Origin: an uncultured Eubacteriales bacterium
Lineage (GTDB): Bacteria; Bacillota; Clostridia; Oscillospirales; Acutalibacteraceae
Assembly (NCBI GenBank): GCA_934489735.1
Contig: CAKSSR010000041.1
Coordinates: 1-12,683 of the forward strand
Reading direction: 5' to 3'
Length of the DNA stretch: 12,683 bases
Part shown: positions 1 to 6,763 of the stretch, one piece after another
Layout: each line of letters begins with the position of its first letter
How positions within the stretch are numbered: the stretch's first letter is position 1
Notes under the pieces: generated by a model
Told to the model about the DNA's origin: nothing
Database searches by the model: none
The model's input: the letters and a program-made list of their open reading frames with translations, nothing else
Program-made: the position numbers and the translations under genes

Positions 1-72
1 GCGGCAAATGGATTCGAACCATCGACACTTCGGGTATGAACCGAATGCTCTAGCCAACTGAGCTATGCCGCC
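1..72 (-). tRNA. tRNA-Met (anticodon CAU), 3' end cut by window edge
   Basis: Read on the minus strand, the sequence folds as a cloverleaf: acceptor GGCGGCA, D arm GCTC/GAGC, anticodon stem TTCGG/CCGAA around the loop TTCATAC (anticodon CAT), and T arm with TTCGAAT. The last acceptor base, discriminator and any CCA lie outside the window. The TTCATAC loop and GGCGGC acceptor match the usual Bacillota elongator tRNA-Met rather than initiator or Ile2. It has its own consensus promoter about 47 bp upstream of the likely transcription start. Confidence 0.95.
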
Positions 73-125
73 ATACTTGTCTCACCTTGCTGTCTTCTGT
101 TCTTAACATCCAAAGCACATTTATT

Positions 126-154
126 ATTATAATCGAGTCATAGTTATTTGTCAA
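126..154 (-). promoter_or_regulatory. Sigma-A promoter for tRNA-Met
   Basis: On the minus strand TTGACA (149-154) and TATAAT (126-131) are both perfect consensus hexamers separated by exactly 17 bp. The start would fall near position 119, leaving about 47 nt of 5' leader before the mature tRNA, as expected for a precursor trimmed by RNase P. Confidence 0.85.
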
Positions 155-284
155 GTGTTTTTTTTTAAAAAGTTATTCCTTTTCTGAACTTTGTATAATC
201 GCACAATATTTTTTAAAAATTCTTTAACAATTTTTAAGTTTTTGTCAATTTATATCACTTTTTGCTTGCTTTCTCCTACCAAAT

Positions 285-314
285 ATCAAAAGCCCACTCA
301 AAAAGAATGGACTT
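285..314 (-). terminator. Intrinsic terminator after rpsR
   Basis: Read on the minus strand, AAGTCCATTC (305-314) pairs with GAGTGGGCTT (290-299) through a 5-nt T loop, giving 10 bp with two G-U pairs, followed by a short T run. It begins 17 bp after the rpsR stop codon, so it ends the rpsF-ssb-rpsR transcript. The T tract is short, so the strength is uncertain. Confidence 0.65.
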
Positions 315-331
315 TGTCTTATATCTAATTA

Positions 332-592
332 TTAGTCGCTTACGTATGGTAACATCGCTAAATGACGAGCTCTCTTTATTGCTATAGTTAACTTGCGTTG
401 ATGGTATGCACAACAACCTGTTACCCTTCTTGGCAAAATCTTAGCACGCTCTGAAACATATCTACGTAATTTTGAAACGTCTTTATAATCAATTGTATTT
501 ACTTTATCAGAACAAAAACTACAAACCTTTTTACGTCCTTTTTTCTGTTGACGTCTATTGTCTTTATCTGATCTTTCTTTTTTATCTGCCAT
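332..592 (-). CDS. rpsR: 30S ribosomal protein S18
   Basis: This 86-residue protein is S18 of the small ribosomal subunit, which binds the platform of 16S rRNA as a heterodimer with S6. The core is typical: a basic N-terminal tail (residues 1-22), then the IDYKDVSKLRRYVSERAKILPRR stretch and the HQRKLTIAIKRARHLAMLPY end. Cys24 and Cys27 (CSFC), with Cys60/61 and His64, could form the zinc site of the so-called C+ type of S18. The start is ATG with GGGAGG about 9 nt upstream. It is the last gene of rpsF-ssb-rpsR, the order found across Bacillota, and is followed by a terminator. The length is normal and nothing is odd. Identification is secure. Confidence 0.97.
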   Translation of the reverse strand: MADKKERSDKDNRRQQKKGRKKVCSFCSDKVNTIDYKDVSKLRRYVSERAKILPRRVTGCCAYHQRKLTIAIKRARHLAMLPYVSD

Positions 593-645
593 AATTTAAT
601 TCCTCCCTTCTATAATTCAATATTAAACAAGTTCTGCTTTATCTA

Positions 646-1098
646 TTAAAAAGGTAAATCATCATCCAATTGAATTTCTTCAAAGTCATTCTTGTCTCCG
701 CTCTCGTATGAGTCCGCAAACTCAGCCTCACTTGAATGATTGTCATACCTATCTTGACCTGATGTAGAGTCATTGTCTTTCTTTGAATCCGTGAAGTAAA
801 CATTGTCTGCTAGAATTTCAAATTTCTTTCTTTTAACTCCCTCTTTGTCTTGATACGTACTGGTTTGGATTGACCCTTGGACAGCCATCATTTGACCTTT
901 TCTAAAATATTTGCATATAAATTCAGCTGTGTTTCTCCAAGCAACTATATCTATAAAGTCAGTCTGACGTTCTGCGCCTGTTTTAACATACGTTCTGTTA
1001 ACCGCTAAAGAAAAGCTAGTAACAGCCACATTATTAGGAGTATGCCTTAGCTCAGGGTCAGCTGTAATTCTTCCCATTAAGACTACACTGTTAAGCAT
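646..1098 (-). CDS. ssb: Single-stranded DNA-binding protein SSB
   Basis: This 150-residue SSB coats single-stranded DNA in replication, repair and recombination. The OB fold covers about residues 1-105, starting MLNSVVLMGRITADPELRHT, with the conserved TDFIDIVAWR and FRKGQMMAVQGSIQT segments. A low-complexity acidic linker follows, and the protein ends in the acidic tip DDDLPF, which docks partner proteins such as PriA, RecO and polymerase clamp-loader factors. The ATG has an AAGGGAAGTG ribosome site 5 nt upstream. It lies between rpsF and rpsR as usual, but the spacer from rpsF is 146 nt, long for this operon. That spacer can form small hairpins such as GGATA/TATCC. Identification is secure. 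Confidence 0.97.
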   Translation of the reverse strand: MLNSVVLMGRITADPELRHTPNNVAVTSFSLAVNRTYVKTGAERQTDFIDIVAWRNTAEFICKYFRKGQMMAVQGSIQTSTYQDKEGVKRKKFEILADNVYFTDSKKDNDSTSGQDRYDNHSSEAEFADSYESGDKNDFEEIQLDDDLPF

Positions 1099-1244
1099 AT
1101 AAACACTTCCCTTACATCAAAAATTATCAGTCGTAGACCTGCGCTAACTTCAGCTATACGTGCACTTGATATATCAAATGGATATAGTTTTCTTATCCGC
1201 TGTCACCCTCGACTTCAAATTTATAATAATTTTCTAACAGTAGC

Positions 1245-1541
1245 TTACTTATCTTTCTTAATTATAAGAGAGCGAAGTATACCATCAGTTATTTTATAAA
1301 CTCTGTCTAGTTCTGTTGGGAAATTGGAATCGCTTGTAAAATTAAATAAAACATAGTAGCCTTCTGACTCTTTGTTGATCAAATAAGCTAATTTACGTTT
1401 TCCCCACTTATCGATACTATCTAATGTAGCATTTTCTTCTATAAGTGTCTTAAACTTTTCAATTAGTGCTTCTACGTTATCTTCACCTGATTTTGTTGAA
1501 ATAACTACAACACTTTCATATGCACTTTTCATATTAGACAT
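1245..1541 (-). CDS. rpsF: 30S ribosomal protein S6
   Basis: This 98-residue protein is S6, the partner of S18 on the 30S platform. The family pattern is clear: an N-terminal beta strand (YESVVVIST), an acidic helix, then WGKRKLAYLINKESEGYYVLFNF and ELDRVYKITDGILRSLIIKK. It is first in the operon with ssb and rpsR. Two in-frame ATGs (at 1541 and 1532) could start it, and neither has a good ribosome site immediately upstream (TGTAAAGAAT). This fits a leader where translation depends on RNA structure or on reinitiation after the small upstream ORF ending at 1556. S6:S18 is known to autoregulate this operon through the mRNA leader in several bacteria. I could not find the published CCG/CAC signature here with confidence. 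Confidence 0.95.
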   Translation of the reverse strand: MSNMKSAYESVVVISTKSGEDNVEALIEKFKTLIEENATLDSIDKWGKRKLAYLINKESEGYYVLFNFTSDSNFPTELDRVYKITDGILRSLIIKKDK

Positions 1542-1555
1542 ATTCTTTACAGCAA

Positions 1556-1621
1556 CTACTCAAAATAAGGATGAATCACATCTTTTCTAATCAAATTCAG
1601 ATATTTCATCGAGTAGCCTAC
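1556..1621 (-). promoter_or_regulatory. Hairpin and possible 17-codon upstream ORF before rpsF
   Basis: On the minus strand a GAAAGGAG ribosome site sits 11 nt before ATG at 1609. It would translate the peptide MKYLNLIRKDVIHPYFE, ending in TAG at 1556-1558, 14 nt before the rpsF ATG. The same stretch folds: CTACTC pairs with GAGTAG, and inside it GATGAA pairs with TTCATC, with an asymmetric CTTATTTT bulge. This is the best-placed Shine-Dalgarno in the region, while rpsF itself lacks one. It could be a leader peptide, a coupled reinitiation signal, or an S6:S18-binding element. The uORF spacing is longer than ideal, so translation is uncertain. Confidence 0.35.
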
Positions 1622-1699
1622 TCCTTTCTAAAATATTTTTAAAAATTTGCAGTTGATAATCACTTTTTAGATCAGACATACTTAAAAATATCGACCATT

Positions 1700-1915
1700 T
1701 GCTTACCACTGTCAACAATTTCAAGTCATGGCATTAGGGATTACTTCCCGATACCATACAACCCGCTTTTGAATCTTTGTATTTCCTCAAAGATTCAATA
1801 AATTTACTACCCTTTTTACTGCATAGACATAAGCAAATGCGGTTTACTTATATTAAAAAAGTAGTTTCCTTATGGACTCACGGCTCTAATTTTCATTTAG
1901 AGCAAGGACAGTTAT
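1700..1915 (-). ncRNA. Unidentified structured RNA in the rpsF leader
   Basis: On the minus strand ACTGTC (1912-1907) pairs with GACAGT (1713-1708) and closes a multi-branch fold. Inside, in order, are: GCTCTAA/TTAGAGC (1903-1897/1889-1883); ACTACTTTTT with AAAAA-GG-GTAGT (1865-1856/1817-1806), itself holding ATAAG/CTTAT (1851-1847/1833-1829); a perfect 11-bp stem TTGAATCTTTG/CAAAGATTCAA (1798-1788/1779-1769); and a stem of 7 + 4 bp at 1757-1728. Loop bases AACCGC (1844-1839) can pair with GCGGGTT (1766-1760), which would be a pseudoknot. There is no long ORF and no T run after it, so it is probably the 5' part of the rpsF mRNA or a processed RNA. I do not recognise the family. It lacks T-box, SAM, lysine, cobalamin, RNase P and tmRNA signatures. 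Ornate RNAs such as the raiA motif are candidates to test. Confidence 0.6.
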
Positions 1916-2012
1916 GACAGAAGTTAAAATTTATTCACGAATCGTTTACAGCTTCTATACAATTCATAACAATTTCCTCATCTATCAAACACTCACGCAT
2001 ACATCCTTTAAC

Positions 2013-2041
2013 ATGTTACCATACAAATAATCTTTTGTCAA
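2013..2041 (-). promoter_or_regulatory. Promoter of the structured leader and rpsF operon
   Basis: TTGACA (2036-2041) and TAACAT (2013-2018) on the minus strand are 17 bp apart: a perfect -35 and a 5-of-6 -10. The -35 begins only 4 nt after the stop codon of the kinase gene. The predicted start near 2006 gives a leader of about 465 nt before rpsF. No terminator separates the kinase gene from this promoter, so upstream read-through is also possible. Confidence 0.7.
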
Positions 2042-2045
2042 TCTC

Positions 2046-2948
2046 TTATCCTACGTTTTCATTGCCAGACTTCAACAGTTTCTCAAGGGAAAAGTCCAAA
2101 ATATGTTCCTTTCTCTTTTCTATAACCTTCTTATAAAATTCATTTTGAAGTTCAGTTATACAAGGGATATCATCAATAATCTCATTTATTTTATCAATAT
2201 CTATCCTGGGCACTATTCTTTTTAGAGCTTCATTACAGTCCTGATTATCAAGTGATGATATAAAATTAAAATAATTTATTTTTTCTCCACCAATTCTTAT
2301 ACAGGCCTTTGAATTCATTTGAAGTTTCATATCGTCTTCTAGTACATCGTCTAACAATTTCTTCATTCTCTCTGGAGATATCTTAGGGGACAAACACGCC
2401 CCGCAATCAAATACTGGGGATAGCGATACTTCTTCTAATTTGCTATCATATATTATCCCCCAATTATCATTATGTCTGTCTGCATTTCTTATCAATGCAT
2501 CAACTATAAACATATCCCAGAATCTATTTTTCAATTCTCGTTCATCAATAATATTTTGATTAGAAAAGGTATTTAAAATGTCACTCAATTCTTTTCCATG
2601 TCCATCGCTTTCGGAACTAGTCAATTCGTTCTTAAGACTTGCAAATGTTATCAAATGTCTATTATCACTTGTCAAATCTCCACAGGCGACTACTACATAT
2701 TCTTTACCTTTTTCATTAGTATAGTTCCCCAATATAGTTTCCTGCACAGGGATCCCTATAATATCATAGACATGGCAACCTATGTACTCAGAAATGCAAC
2801 TATTCATATACTTTTTCTTATTATCCGACTTAAATGTGGCAGGGAATTTCAACATATACTTCTTGTCATTGTAAGTAATCTTTAACTTTTTACCTCTAGC
2901 CCCACCATAATTTTGTTCTTCTTGTGGCAATCCAGTGAAATCTATCAC
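2046..2948 (-). CDS. HipA/CtkA-like protein kinase
   Basis: This 300-residue protein looks like a stand-alone HipA-family Ser/Thr kinase of the CtkA-like type seen in many Bacillota. Visible kinase parts are a glycine-rich YGGARG segment and LKFP with a likely ATP-binding Lys34, SEYIG (Glu54), the catalytic loop RNADRHNDNWG (Asp157, Asn162), and the metal-binding FDCG (Asp181). Numbering is from a GTG start at 2948, chosen because GAGGTG lies 6 nt upstream and homologues begin just before DFTGLP. An ATG at 2966 overlaps the azlD stop (ATGA) but has no ribosome site. No HipB-like DNA-binding partner is adjacent, so a classical HipBA toxin-antitoxin role is not supported. Substrate unknown. It is last in the operon after azlD. 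Confidence 0.8.
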   Translation of the reverse strand: MIDFTGLPQEEQNYGGARGKKLKITYNDKKYMLKFPATFKSDNKKKYMNSCISEYIGCHVYDIIGIPVQETILGNYTNEKGKEYVVVACGDLTSDNRHLITFASLKNELTSSESDGHGKELSDILNTFSNQNIIDERELKNRFWDMFIVDALIRNADRHNDNWGIIYDSKLEEVSLSPVFDCGACLSPKISPERMKKLLDDVLEDDMKLQMNSKACIRIGGEKINYFNFISSLDNQDCNEALKRIVPRIDIDKINEIIDDIPCITELQNEFYKKVIEKRKEHILDFSLEKLLKSGNENVG

Positions 2949-2962
2949 ATATATCACCTCAA

Positions 2963-3334
2963 TCATAATATATTAGTAAGTATTTTTTGAAAAATAAAAG
3001 CTATTACAACCGTAGATAAAATAATTATTGGCATCTTTCTCTTTATGAAAGCCAATATAATTGCTGTTAATAAACCTATCGATGCCGATATAATATATGC
3101 TGAAATATCTAAACATCCTTTGGGCACTGTGCTAAAGAAAGCTTCCGGAAACAAGATAGATGTCATAACTCCATACGGAACGTATGATAAGAATTTATTA
3201 AGCTTCTTATTTACTATCTTTTTTCTAAAAATCACTATAGGAATCATCTTTATTAAATAAATTGTCAAAGCGATGATAAATATGCAAGCATAAATGTATT
3301 GATCGCTAAGACCTGTAGCACTGTTGTCCATCAT
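2963..3334 (-). CDS. azlD: AzlD-type branched-chain amino acid transporter subunit
   Basis: This is a small, very hydrophobic protein of 123 residues with about four membrane segments, including YIYACIFIIALTIYLIKMIP near the start and the IIILSTVVIAFIFQ segment near the end. The RKKIVNKKLNKFLSYVPYGVMTSILFPE region fits AzlD, the small partner of AzlC. AzlCD exports branched-chain amino acids or analogues such as azaleucine in Bacillus and relatives; the substrate here is inferred from the family. The start is the first of two ATGs at 3334, with GGGAGGTGATAAA directly upstream. A further in-frame ATG at 3352 lacks a ribosome site. It follows azlC by 34 nt and runs into the kinase gene at the ATGA overlap or 14 nt before its GTG start. 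Confidence 0.85.
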   Translation of the reverse strand: MMDNSATGLSDQYIYACIFIIALTIYLIKMIPIVIFRKKIVNKKLNKFLSYVPYGVMTSILFPEAFFSTVPKGCLDISAYIISASIGLLTAIILAFIKRKMPIIILSTVVIAFIFQKILTNIL

Positions 3335-3368
3335 TTTATCACCTCCCGTCAATCATTTCTATTCATTT

Positions 3369-4076
3369 CTATTCCCGATCGGAATTTTTCTCACATTTTT
3401 CATCCAGAAAGACAGCTATTACAGAAGAAATCAAAGTACAGATTATAATGGAGAAAGCAGAATCTATATTTTCTTTTAAAAATGGTATCCAATACAATAA
3501 TCCGTTCAAGATCAATGATATCAATATGCATCCCAAAACAGGTTTTGACTCTTTAATAGGTGGAATTAGTATTGATATAAACATAGCATAGACTGAAATT
3601 TTACATGTATTCAAAAAATCCATTGGCAAGACATTAGCCAGTAGCATTCCCAACACAGTTCCAACGGTCCAGCCGATTCCCGGTAGGGTAAACAAACCTA
3701 AGAAGTAGTCAGAATTTATATATCCTTCCTTTCTCATAGCTATTGAAAAGACTTCATCGGTATTAGCAAACGATATCAGAAGTCTCTTAACCAACGACAC
3801 ATTTGGTTCCAATCTTTGAGACAAAGAAATCCCCAGCACAAACATTCTAAGATTAATCAAAAACATTGCAAAAAATATTGACAGATATGTAGCCTGATTC
3901 AACATTGAGTCTACTCCTATAAACTGTCCGGTAGCAGTATTGCACAATATCGACATAATTGTTGAAGTGAAGATAGAAAATCCTTGACTTGTCATATAGA
4001 CTCCGAATGTCAAGCCTACTGGAAAGTAACCAAAGAATATTGATAGTCCATCTTTCAATCCTTCTTTATAAGTCAT
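3369..4076 (-). CDS. azlC: AzlC-type branched-chain amino acid transporter subunit
   Basis: This 235-residue integral membrane protein matches AzlC, the large subunit of the AzlCD amino acid exporter. The N-terminus YKEGLKDGLSIFFGYFPVGLTFG is the family hallmark. Further conserved pieces are CNTATGQFIGVD, the INLRMFVLG motif, FANTDEVFSIA, and GIGWTVGTVLGMLLANVLP. The ATG at 4076 is chosen because AAGAGGTG lies 8 nt upstream; the ATG at 4103 is without a site and would overlap the previous gene. It starts 19 nt after the DUF2344 gene, so it belongs to the same transcript. This neighbour is unusual, because in related genomes the radical SAM/DUF2344 pair is usually followed by RNase G and ribosomal L21/L27 genes. 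Confidence 0.87.
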   Translation of the reverse strand: MTYKEGLKDGLSIFFGYFPVGLTFGVYMTSQGFSIFTSTIMSILCNTATGQFIGVDSMLNQATYLSIFFAMFLINLRMFVLGISLSQRLEPNVSLVKRLLISFANTDEVFSIAMRKEGYINSDYFLGLFTLPGIGWTVGTVLGMLLANVLPMDFLNTCKISVYAMFISILIPPIKESKPVLGCILISLILNGLLYWIPFLKENIDSAFSIIICTLISSVIAVFLDEKCEKNSDRE

Positions 4077-4095
4077 AGTCAAAACACCTCTTCCC

Positions 4096-4749
4096 TTACT
4101 CAAACTTAGTCAAGTCATTCTTTAATAAATTACATCTGCTGATATCATAATGGTACTTATAGTTACAATATTTCTCAAACGCACTTAAAATAAGTAAAGG
4201 ATTAATATTCTGGCTGTTACCTGCTGGCAATATAATGTCTATCAAAATCAATCCATTTAAGTTTTGAATATTAATTTCCTTTATATATTCCTTCAAATTT
4301 ATTACATTTACTCCCTTTTTGCTCTTCTTTTCCTGCAGTATTTCATCCTGGTTCAAGAAATCATTAATCAAGTCCAATGCCTTGCCATTATCGTCATATA
4401 TTTTTATACTAAATGAAGCAAAAGCCACTTCTGATGCTTTATCTACTGGCTCTGTGACATTAGTTATTCTAATTCCCTTAGGCAGTCCATTGTTCATTGA
4501 AGAAATTATTTCTTCTTTAGTCATCTCAGCATTATCCAATAGCTTTATATCGAAACTTTCATTCAATCCAGATATGCCCAATGACAATGCCGACGTGAAG
4601 ACTATAAACGGATGTGGATTAAATCCTTCCGTATACCATAATGGAACCTTAGCTTTTTTTATAGCTCTCATCATGCACCTATTCAAATCCAAATGAGAGA
4701 TATACTTGCATTCATCTGTCTTTTTAAACCATATTCTTACGCTTTTCAA
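4096..4749 (-). CDS. TIGR03936/DUF2344 partner of the radical SAM protein
   Basis: This protein of about 217 residues has the typical N-terminus of the family: VRIWFKKTDECKYISHLDLN, then MRAIKKAKVPLWYTEGFNPHP and LSLGISGLNESFDI. The function is unproven. It almost always follows the TIGR03960-type radical SAM gene, and in some genomes the two are fused, so it probably works with it, perhaps in RNA or ribosome modification (inference). I place the start at TTG, 4749, with AGGGAGGT 7 nt upstream. This overlaps the end of the radical SAM gene by 26 bp and suggests translational coupling. The frame stays open upstream to an ATG at 4848, but that extension is unlike the family. Next is azlC, 19 nt away. 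Confidence 0.85.
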   Translation of the reverse strand: MKSVRIWFKKTDECKYISHLDLNRCMMRAIKKAKVPLWYTEGFNPHPFIVFTSALSLGISGLNESFDIKLLDNAEMTKEEIISSMNNGLPKGIRITNVTEPVDKASEVAFASFSIKIYDDNGKALDLINDFLNQDEILQEKKSKKGVNVINLKEYIKEINIQNLNGLILIDIILPAGNSQNINPLLILSAFEKYCNYKYHYDISRCNLLKNDLTKFE

Positions 4750-6577
4750 TACAAAGACCTCCCTTAAAGCATGTTGCCCCACATTGATGGCATTCCTGTC
4801 TACAGTTAGACGTTGATAAATTATTATAAGCTTTGTTTCTTTCTTCAATTAAAAATTCTTTATTTACTCCCATATCTATATGATTCCACGGTAATATTTC
4901 GTTTACATTTCTTTCTCTGATATAAAAACATGGGTCTATATTGCATTCTTTAAATATATTCATCCATTCTTCAAAGTTAAAGCATTCATTCCAGCCATCA
5001 AATTTAAGTCCTCTCTGTTGAGCCACTTCTAATACTTTACATAATTTTCTGTCCCCTCTAGCAAATATTGCTTCCAAAAAGCTGGTTCTTGCGTCGTGGT
5101 AATTCAAGTTTATTTTTTTACTTTTGATTATCGATCTTAAGAAGTTATGCTTGTCCTCCAGAACTTTTATATCATCTGATTTTTCCCATTGGAAAGGTGT
5201 GAAAGGCTTCGGGATAAAAGATGACACGCTAACGGTTACTGTTACCGACTTCCCTTTAGTTTTATTAGGATTATTATAATACAAGTCAACTATTGCCTGA
5301 GCCAAGTCAATAATTCCCTTTATATCATCATATGTTTCAGTCGGCAGTCCTATCATAAAATAAAGTTTTATATTTGTCCATCCCGCATCAAATGCGGTCA
5401 AAGCAGTCCTTTTCAATTCTTCTTCCGTTACGTTCTTATTTATTACATCTCTCATCCTTTGGGTCCCTGCTTCTGGGGCAAATGTTAAGCCACTCTTTCT
5501 CACTGTCTTTATTTTATCAGTAAGTTCTTTAGAAAAGTTATCAACTCTTAACGATGGCAATGATACGCTTACATGATCCTTTTCTGTCCATGAAATCATT
5601 TCATCCAGTAGTTCATTTATCTCAGTATAGTCACTCGAACTCAATGAGCATAAAGAAACTTCATCATAGCCGGTACTTTTACATAATCTCATAGCTTGAT
5701 CATTAATTGTTTCTCTTGACTTCTCTCTAACAGGTCTATATATAAACCCAGCCTGACAAAACCTGCAGCCACGTATGCAACCCCTAAATATTTCTTCTAC
5801 TGCTCTGTCGTGGACTATTTCTATCATTGGCACTACAAAAGAGTCAGGATAATATGACTTATTTAAATCCTTTATTATTCTTTTTTTAATTTTAGTTGGA
5901 TATTCTCCCTTTGGTTTAAATTCTCTAATCGTTCCGTCCTCATTATAAGTAACTTCATACAAAGAAGGAACATATACGCCTTCAATTTTTGATGCTTCGA
6001 TCAAGAATTCTCTCTTAGTTTTATTAAGTTTTTTAAATTTTCTATATAGGTCGATAACTTCTAGATCCACTTCTTCTCCCTCACCTATGAAGAATAGATC
6101 AATAAAGTCAGCCAATGGTTCTGGATTGCAAGCGCAAGGTCCTCCTGCGACAACCAATCCCTTCAAATCCTTTCTATCCTCTGATTTTACAGGGATATTT
6201 GCTAAGTTCAACATATTAATCACATTGCTATAGCTTAATTCATATTGCAAAGTAAATCCTATCATATCAAATTCCGTTAATTCGTCTTTACTTTCAAGTG
6301 CATACAAGTTTATATCATTCTTTATCATTTCTTCCTGCATATCAACCCATGGTGCAAATACTCTCTCGCACCATATATATTCTTTACTATTGAATAAGCT
6401 ATATAAAATTTTCATTCCCAAGTGCGAACTTCCTATTTCATATACATCCGGAAAGCAAAAAGCAAATCTTACATCCACTTTGTCTTTATCTTTAATAACG
6501 CTGTTCAATTCTCCTCCGACGTACCTTCCGGGCTTTTGTACATCTAATAATATTTTTTCCAATTTATTATTTATCAT
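4724..6577 (-). CDS. TIGR03960-family B12-binding/radical SAM protein
   Basis: This 617-residue protein starts MINNKLEKILLDVQKPGRYVG, a clear family signature. Residues about 35-200 form a cobalamin-binding-like domain (GSSHLGMKILYSL, GGPCACNPEPLADFIDLFFIGEGEE). The radical SAM core carries CIRGCRFCQAG, with Cys267, Cys271 and Cys274 binding a 4Fe-4S cluster. Later motifs are SLRVDNF, TFAPEAGTQRMRDVINKN, KLYFMIGLPTET and SSFIPKPFTPFQW. The C-terminus has a second cysteine cluster (592, 596, 599, 603, 609) that may bind metal or a second cluster. Substrate unknown; family members are often annotated as putative Fe-S oxidoreductases. The ATG at 6577 has GGAGAG 6 nt upstream; an ATG at 6604 has no site. 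First gene of the operon, with a promoter at 6623-6652. Confidence 0.92.
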   Translation of the reverse strand: MINNKLEKILLDVQKPGRYVGGELNSVIKDKDKVDVRFAFCFPDVYEIGSSHLGMKILYSLFNSKEYIWCERVFAPWVDMQEEMIKNDINLYALESKDELTEFDMIGFTLQYELSYSNVINMLNLANIPVKSEDRKDLKGLVVAGGPCACNPEPLADFIDLFFIGEGEEVDLEVIDLYRKFKKLNKTKREFLIEASKIEGVYVPSLYEVTYNEDGTIREFKPKGEYPTKIKKRIIKDLNKSYYPDSFVVPMIEIVHDRAVEEIFRGCIRGCRFCQAGFIYRPVREKSRETINDQAMRLCKSTGYDEVSLCSLSSSDYTEINELLDEMISWTEKDHVSVSLPSLRVDNFSKELTDKIKTVRKSGLTFAPEAGTQRMRDVINKNVTEEELKRTALTAFDAGWTNIKLYFMIGLPTETYDDIKGIIDLAQAIVDLYYNNPNKTKGKSVTVTVSVSSFIPKPFTPFQWEKSDDIKVLEDKHNFLRSIIKSKKINLNYHDARTSFLEAIFARGDRKLCKVLEVAQQRGLKFDGWNECFNFEEWMNIFKECNIDPCFYIRERNVNEILPWNHIDMGVNKEFLIEERNKAYNNLSTSNCRQECHQCGATCFKGGLCIEKRKNMV

Positions 6578-6622
6578 ATATATATCTCTCCATTTTGTGC
6601 TCAAAGCGTTAATTATTTGTTC

Positions 6623-6652
6623 ATTATATCACATATTATATCATTTTAACAA
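6623..6652 (-). promoter_or_regulatory. Promoter of the radical SAM-azlCD-kinase operon
   Basis: On the minus strand TTGTTA (6647-6652) and TATAAT (6623-6628) are 18 bp apart. A second TATAAT at 6635-6640 lies between them and could serve an alternative start. The expected start near 6616 leaves about 40 nt of leader. The promoter sits against the edge of the mobile-element scar. Confidence 0.55.
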
Positions 6653-6744
6653 TAGTAAAAAAACAACTTCACGTTCATTTCATAAAAAATAAAAAAATGA
6701 ATCGTAGAAAGAAAACAAATCAAAGGAAAAAAGAAATAGAAAAT

Positions 6745-6763
6745 AAAAGGCAGGACTATCACA
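6745..6763 (+). repeat. 19-bp repeat, copy 1 (fragment outside the long repeat)
   Basis: AAAAGGCAGGACTATCACA occurs three times: here, at 7046-7064 and at 9707-9725. The latter two are inside the long direct repeats, just after the orfA remnant stop. This copy is directly in front of repeat A and is preceded by a looser match (AAGAAAT...GAAAATAAAAGG), so it looks like the tail of a third, mostly deleted copy of the element. Confidence 0.8.

Noticed and set aside
1700..1915. T-box, SAM, lysine, cobalamin, RNase P or tmRNA identity for the leader RNA
   Set aside because: The T-box TGGNACC sequence, SAM/lysine/cobalamin core boxes, the RNase P GAAAGTCC and ACAGAA elements, and a tRNA-like tmRNA end were all sought and not found.
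2046..2948. HipBA toxin-antitoxin system
   Set aside because: No HipB-like helix-turn-helix gene is adjacent; the upstream gene is azlD. The protein is closer in form to stand-alone CtkA-like kinases.
2598..3260. Plus-strand open frames opposite the kinase and azlD genes
   Set aside because: They are antisense shadows of well-supported minus-strand genes with no initiation signals of their own.
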